Shown: positions 62,706-64,000 of the stretch, piece by piece | How positions within the stretch are numbered: the first letter of the stretch is position 1 | How the letters are laid out: each line of letters starts with the position of its first letter | Assembly (NCBI RefSeq): GCF_002117915.1 | Contig: NZ_BDJB01000008.1 | Coordinates: forward strand, 62,001 to 126,000 | Direction: 5' to 3' | DNA from: Sphingomonas sp. TZW2008 | Lineage (GTDB): Bacteria; Pseudomonadota; Alphaproteobacteria; Sphingomonadales; Sphingomonadaceae | DNA length: 64,000 nucleotides | Made by a program: the position numbers and the translations under genes | Notes under the pieces: generated by a model | Database searches by the model: none | The model's input: only the letters and a program-made list of their open reading frames with translations | What the model was told of the DNA's origin: nothing

Positions 62706-62764
62706 ATCATGCTGAATCGTCGCCGCGCCATTGCCGCTGCGCGGCAGCGATCGTACATGGGCGC

Positions 62765-63841
62765 ATGCTGCAGCCAAGCCCCGATTTCCGCGTATCCGCC
62801 CGGCCGCGGTCGCTTGCACGCTGGCTCTACATCGTCGCCGCGCTGATCGTCGCGATGGTCGCGGTCGGCGGCATCACGCGACTGACCGAATCAGGTCTGT
62901 CGATCACGCAATGGAAGCCGATCAGCGGCATCATCCCGCCCCTCAACGACGCGCAATGGCAGGCGGAATTTGCCAACTACCAGCGCATCCCCGAATATCA
63001 GCAAATCAACCAGGGCATGACGCTCGCCGGGTTCAAGAGCATCTTCTTCTGGGAATATGTTCATCGGCTGCTCGGCCGCGTCATCGGCCTTGCGTTCGCG
63101 CTGCCGCTCCTGTGGTTCGCGGTGCGTCGGCAGATCCCACGCGGTTTCGGTTGGCGCCTGACGGTGCTTCTGATGCTCGGCGGGATGCAGGGCGCGATTG
63201 GTTGGTGGATGGTCGCCTCCGGTCTGTCGGAGCGCACCGACGTCAGCCACATCCGACTTGCGACGCATCTATCGGCCGCGTTGCTGATCCTCGGCGGCAT
63301 CGTCTGGACCGCGCTTGACCTGCGCAACCTCGCCGCGAACCCGCTCGCGCGGCCTGCACGGCTTCACTGGCTTGGCGGCTTCGCGCTGGCGATGCTTGCG
63401 CTTCAGATCGTGCTCGGCGCGTTCACGGCGGGGCTCGATGCTGGCTATGCGTTCAGCAGCTGGCCGCTGATGGGCAACGCCTTCTTCCCCGCCGATGCAC
63501 CGATGCTCGCGCCGGCATGGCGCAACGTCGTCGACAATCCCGTCGTGGTTCAGTTCGTCCACCGCTGGTTCGCCTTCGCCGCTGCCGGCGCGTTCGTGTG
63601 GCTCGCCATGGCGGCGCGGCGCCGCGGCGCGGTCAATGCCTGGGGCGCGGTGATCCTGCTCGTCGGGCTGCAGATCGTTTTGGGGATCGCCACCCTGCTA
63701 AGCGGCGTCGAGATCGTCGTCGCCGTCGCCCATCAGGTGAACGCCGCGATCCTGCTGATCGCCGCAGTCGCCGCCGCGCACGCGCTCGGGCACCGGCATG
63801 GCGCGCCCAATTCGACGGCGTCGACGCATCTGGTATCATAA
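62765..63841 (+). CDS. ctaA: Heme A synthase (COX15/CtaA, alphaproteobacterial type)
   Basis: 358 residues and eight membrane helices. It oxidises the C8 methyl of heme O to make heme A for aa3-type cytochrome oxidase. Four conserved histidines sit in the helix pairs: WEYVHRLLGRVIG, RLATHLSAALL, VQFVHRWFAFAAA and AVAHQVNAAIL. VGGITRLTESGLSITQWKPISG is the type 2 signature near the N-terminus. The ATG at 62765 precedes a basic N-terminus. Confidence 0.96.
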   Translation: MLQPSPDFRVSARPRSLARWLYIVAALIVAMVAVGGITRLTESGLSITQWKPISGIIPPLNDAQWQAEFANYQRIPEYQQINQGMTLAGFKSIFFWEYVHRLLGRVIGLAFALPLLWFAVRRQIPRGFGWRLTVLLMLGGMQGAIGWWMVASGLSERTDVSHIRLATHLSAALLILGGIVWTALDLRNLAANPLARPARLHWLGGFALAMLALQIVLGAFTAGLDAGYAFSSWPLMGNAFFPADAPMLAPAWRNVVDNPVVVQFVHRWFAFAAAGAFVWLAMAARRRGAVNAWGAVILLVGLQIVLGIATLLSGVEIVVAVAHQVNAAILLIAAVAAAHALGHRHGAPNSTASTHLVS

Positions 63842-63867
63842 TACCCGTCATGCGGGTGGCGGTTTTG

Positions 63868-63896
63868 TTGACTTTCCGGGCGCTTCTCTACAAGGG
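63868..63896 (+). promoter_or_regulatory. Possible promoter for rplM
   Basis: TTGACT (63868) is a good -35 match 94 bases before the rplM start. A usual 17-base spacing would put the -10 on CAAGGG, while CTACAA at 63888 is a better sequence at a short 14-base spacing. Therefore only the -35 is convincing. Confidence 0.3.
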
Positions 63897-63961
63897 AGAG
63901 CGCAACGCGCCGCGCCGGTTCCGGGGCGGCGTCTTGGTTCAATGAAAAGGTCAAAGCTCCC

Positions 63962-64000
63962 ATGAAGGCGCTGATGAAGACCACCAAGGCGGCCAAGCCC
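63962..64000 (+). CDS. rplM: 50S ribosomal protein L13, first 13 codons only (cut by the window end)
   Basis: The frame ATG at 63962 encodes MKALMKTTKAAKP, which matches the N-terminal tag of L13 in sphingomonads as I remember it (MKAL, then KTTK and Lys/Pro-rich). AAAAGG lies 14-18 bases upstream. Heme A synthase followed by rplM-rpsI is a familiar order in this group. Only 39 bases are visible, so the call rests on recall. Confidence 0.6.
   Translation, partial: MKALMKTTKAAKP

Overview
The window is GC-rich chromosomal DNA from an alphaproteobacterium. Gene content and order point to Sphingomonadales, probably Sphingomonas or a close relative: phoR-pst-phoU-phoB, a TonB-dependent receptor with a sphingomonad-type N-terminus, DUF2794, DUF1178, DUF983 and MerC-like small proteins, and heme A synthase just before rplM. 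The assignment rests on protein resemblance only. I saw no insertion sequence, prophage, CRISPR array or rRNA. One tRNA is present. The genes are dense, often overlap by a few bases, and mostly encode core metabolism.

Layout. 1-9.4 kb: lipid and redox genes. These are a truncated acyl-CoA dehydrogenase, then a leftward group (fused P450/P450 reductase, PAS protein, wax ester synthase/DGAT, phasin), then a rightward group (secreted protein, cyclophilin, zinc-less MDR oxidoreductase). 9.5-14.7 kb: an M20 amidohydrolase, glmU-glmS on the minus strand, and a phosphoglycolate phosphatase with a VanZ-like protein. 15.0-17.5 kb: a tight minus-strand four-gene cassette encoding a Tat-signal small protein, a PqqD-like protein, an HprK-related kinase and a nucleotidyltransferase-fold protein. 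Its function is unknown and it is the best candidate for an undescribed system. 17.7-24.8 kb: phoR-pstSCAB-phoU-phoB with a convincing Pho box before pstS.

24.9-32.4 kb: a secreted Pro/Ala-rich protein, an SDR, the cysE-DUF2794-HD operon, a TauE-type exporter, OxyR, and a kinase-like protein plus epoxide hydrolase pair. 32.5-37.5 kb: gatCAB, a DUF3089 hydrolase and ruvX. 37.5-42.5 kb: pyrB with a catalytically dead dihydroorotase homologue, and two divergent SPOR-domain proteins. 42.5-51.7 kb: serB/miaA with overlapping 5' ends, ilvB-ilvH-ilvC, a TonB-like protein, YceI, a BLUF photosensor, and leuA behind a leucine attenuator with a clear leader peptide.

51.7-58.5 kb: a small membrane protein, folE-folM-folB, a large TonB-dependent receptor, S-formylglutathione hydrolase, a SWIB-domain protein and tRNA-Arg(CCT). 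58.5-64 kb: DUF983, comF-grxC-nitrilase-DUF1178, an NDUFAF5-like methyltransferase, a MerC-like protein, ctaA and the first codons of rplM.

Branched-chain amino acid synthesis (ilvB, ilvH, ilvC, leuA) is spread over about 7 kb. Phosphate uptake and its two-component control form one operon. Several convergent gene pairs are separated by strong GC hairpins without a T-run.
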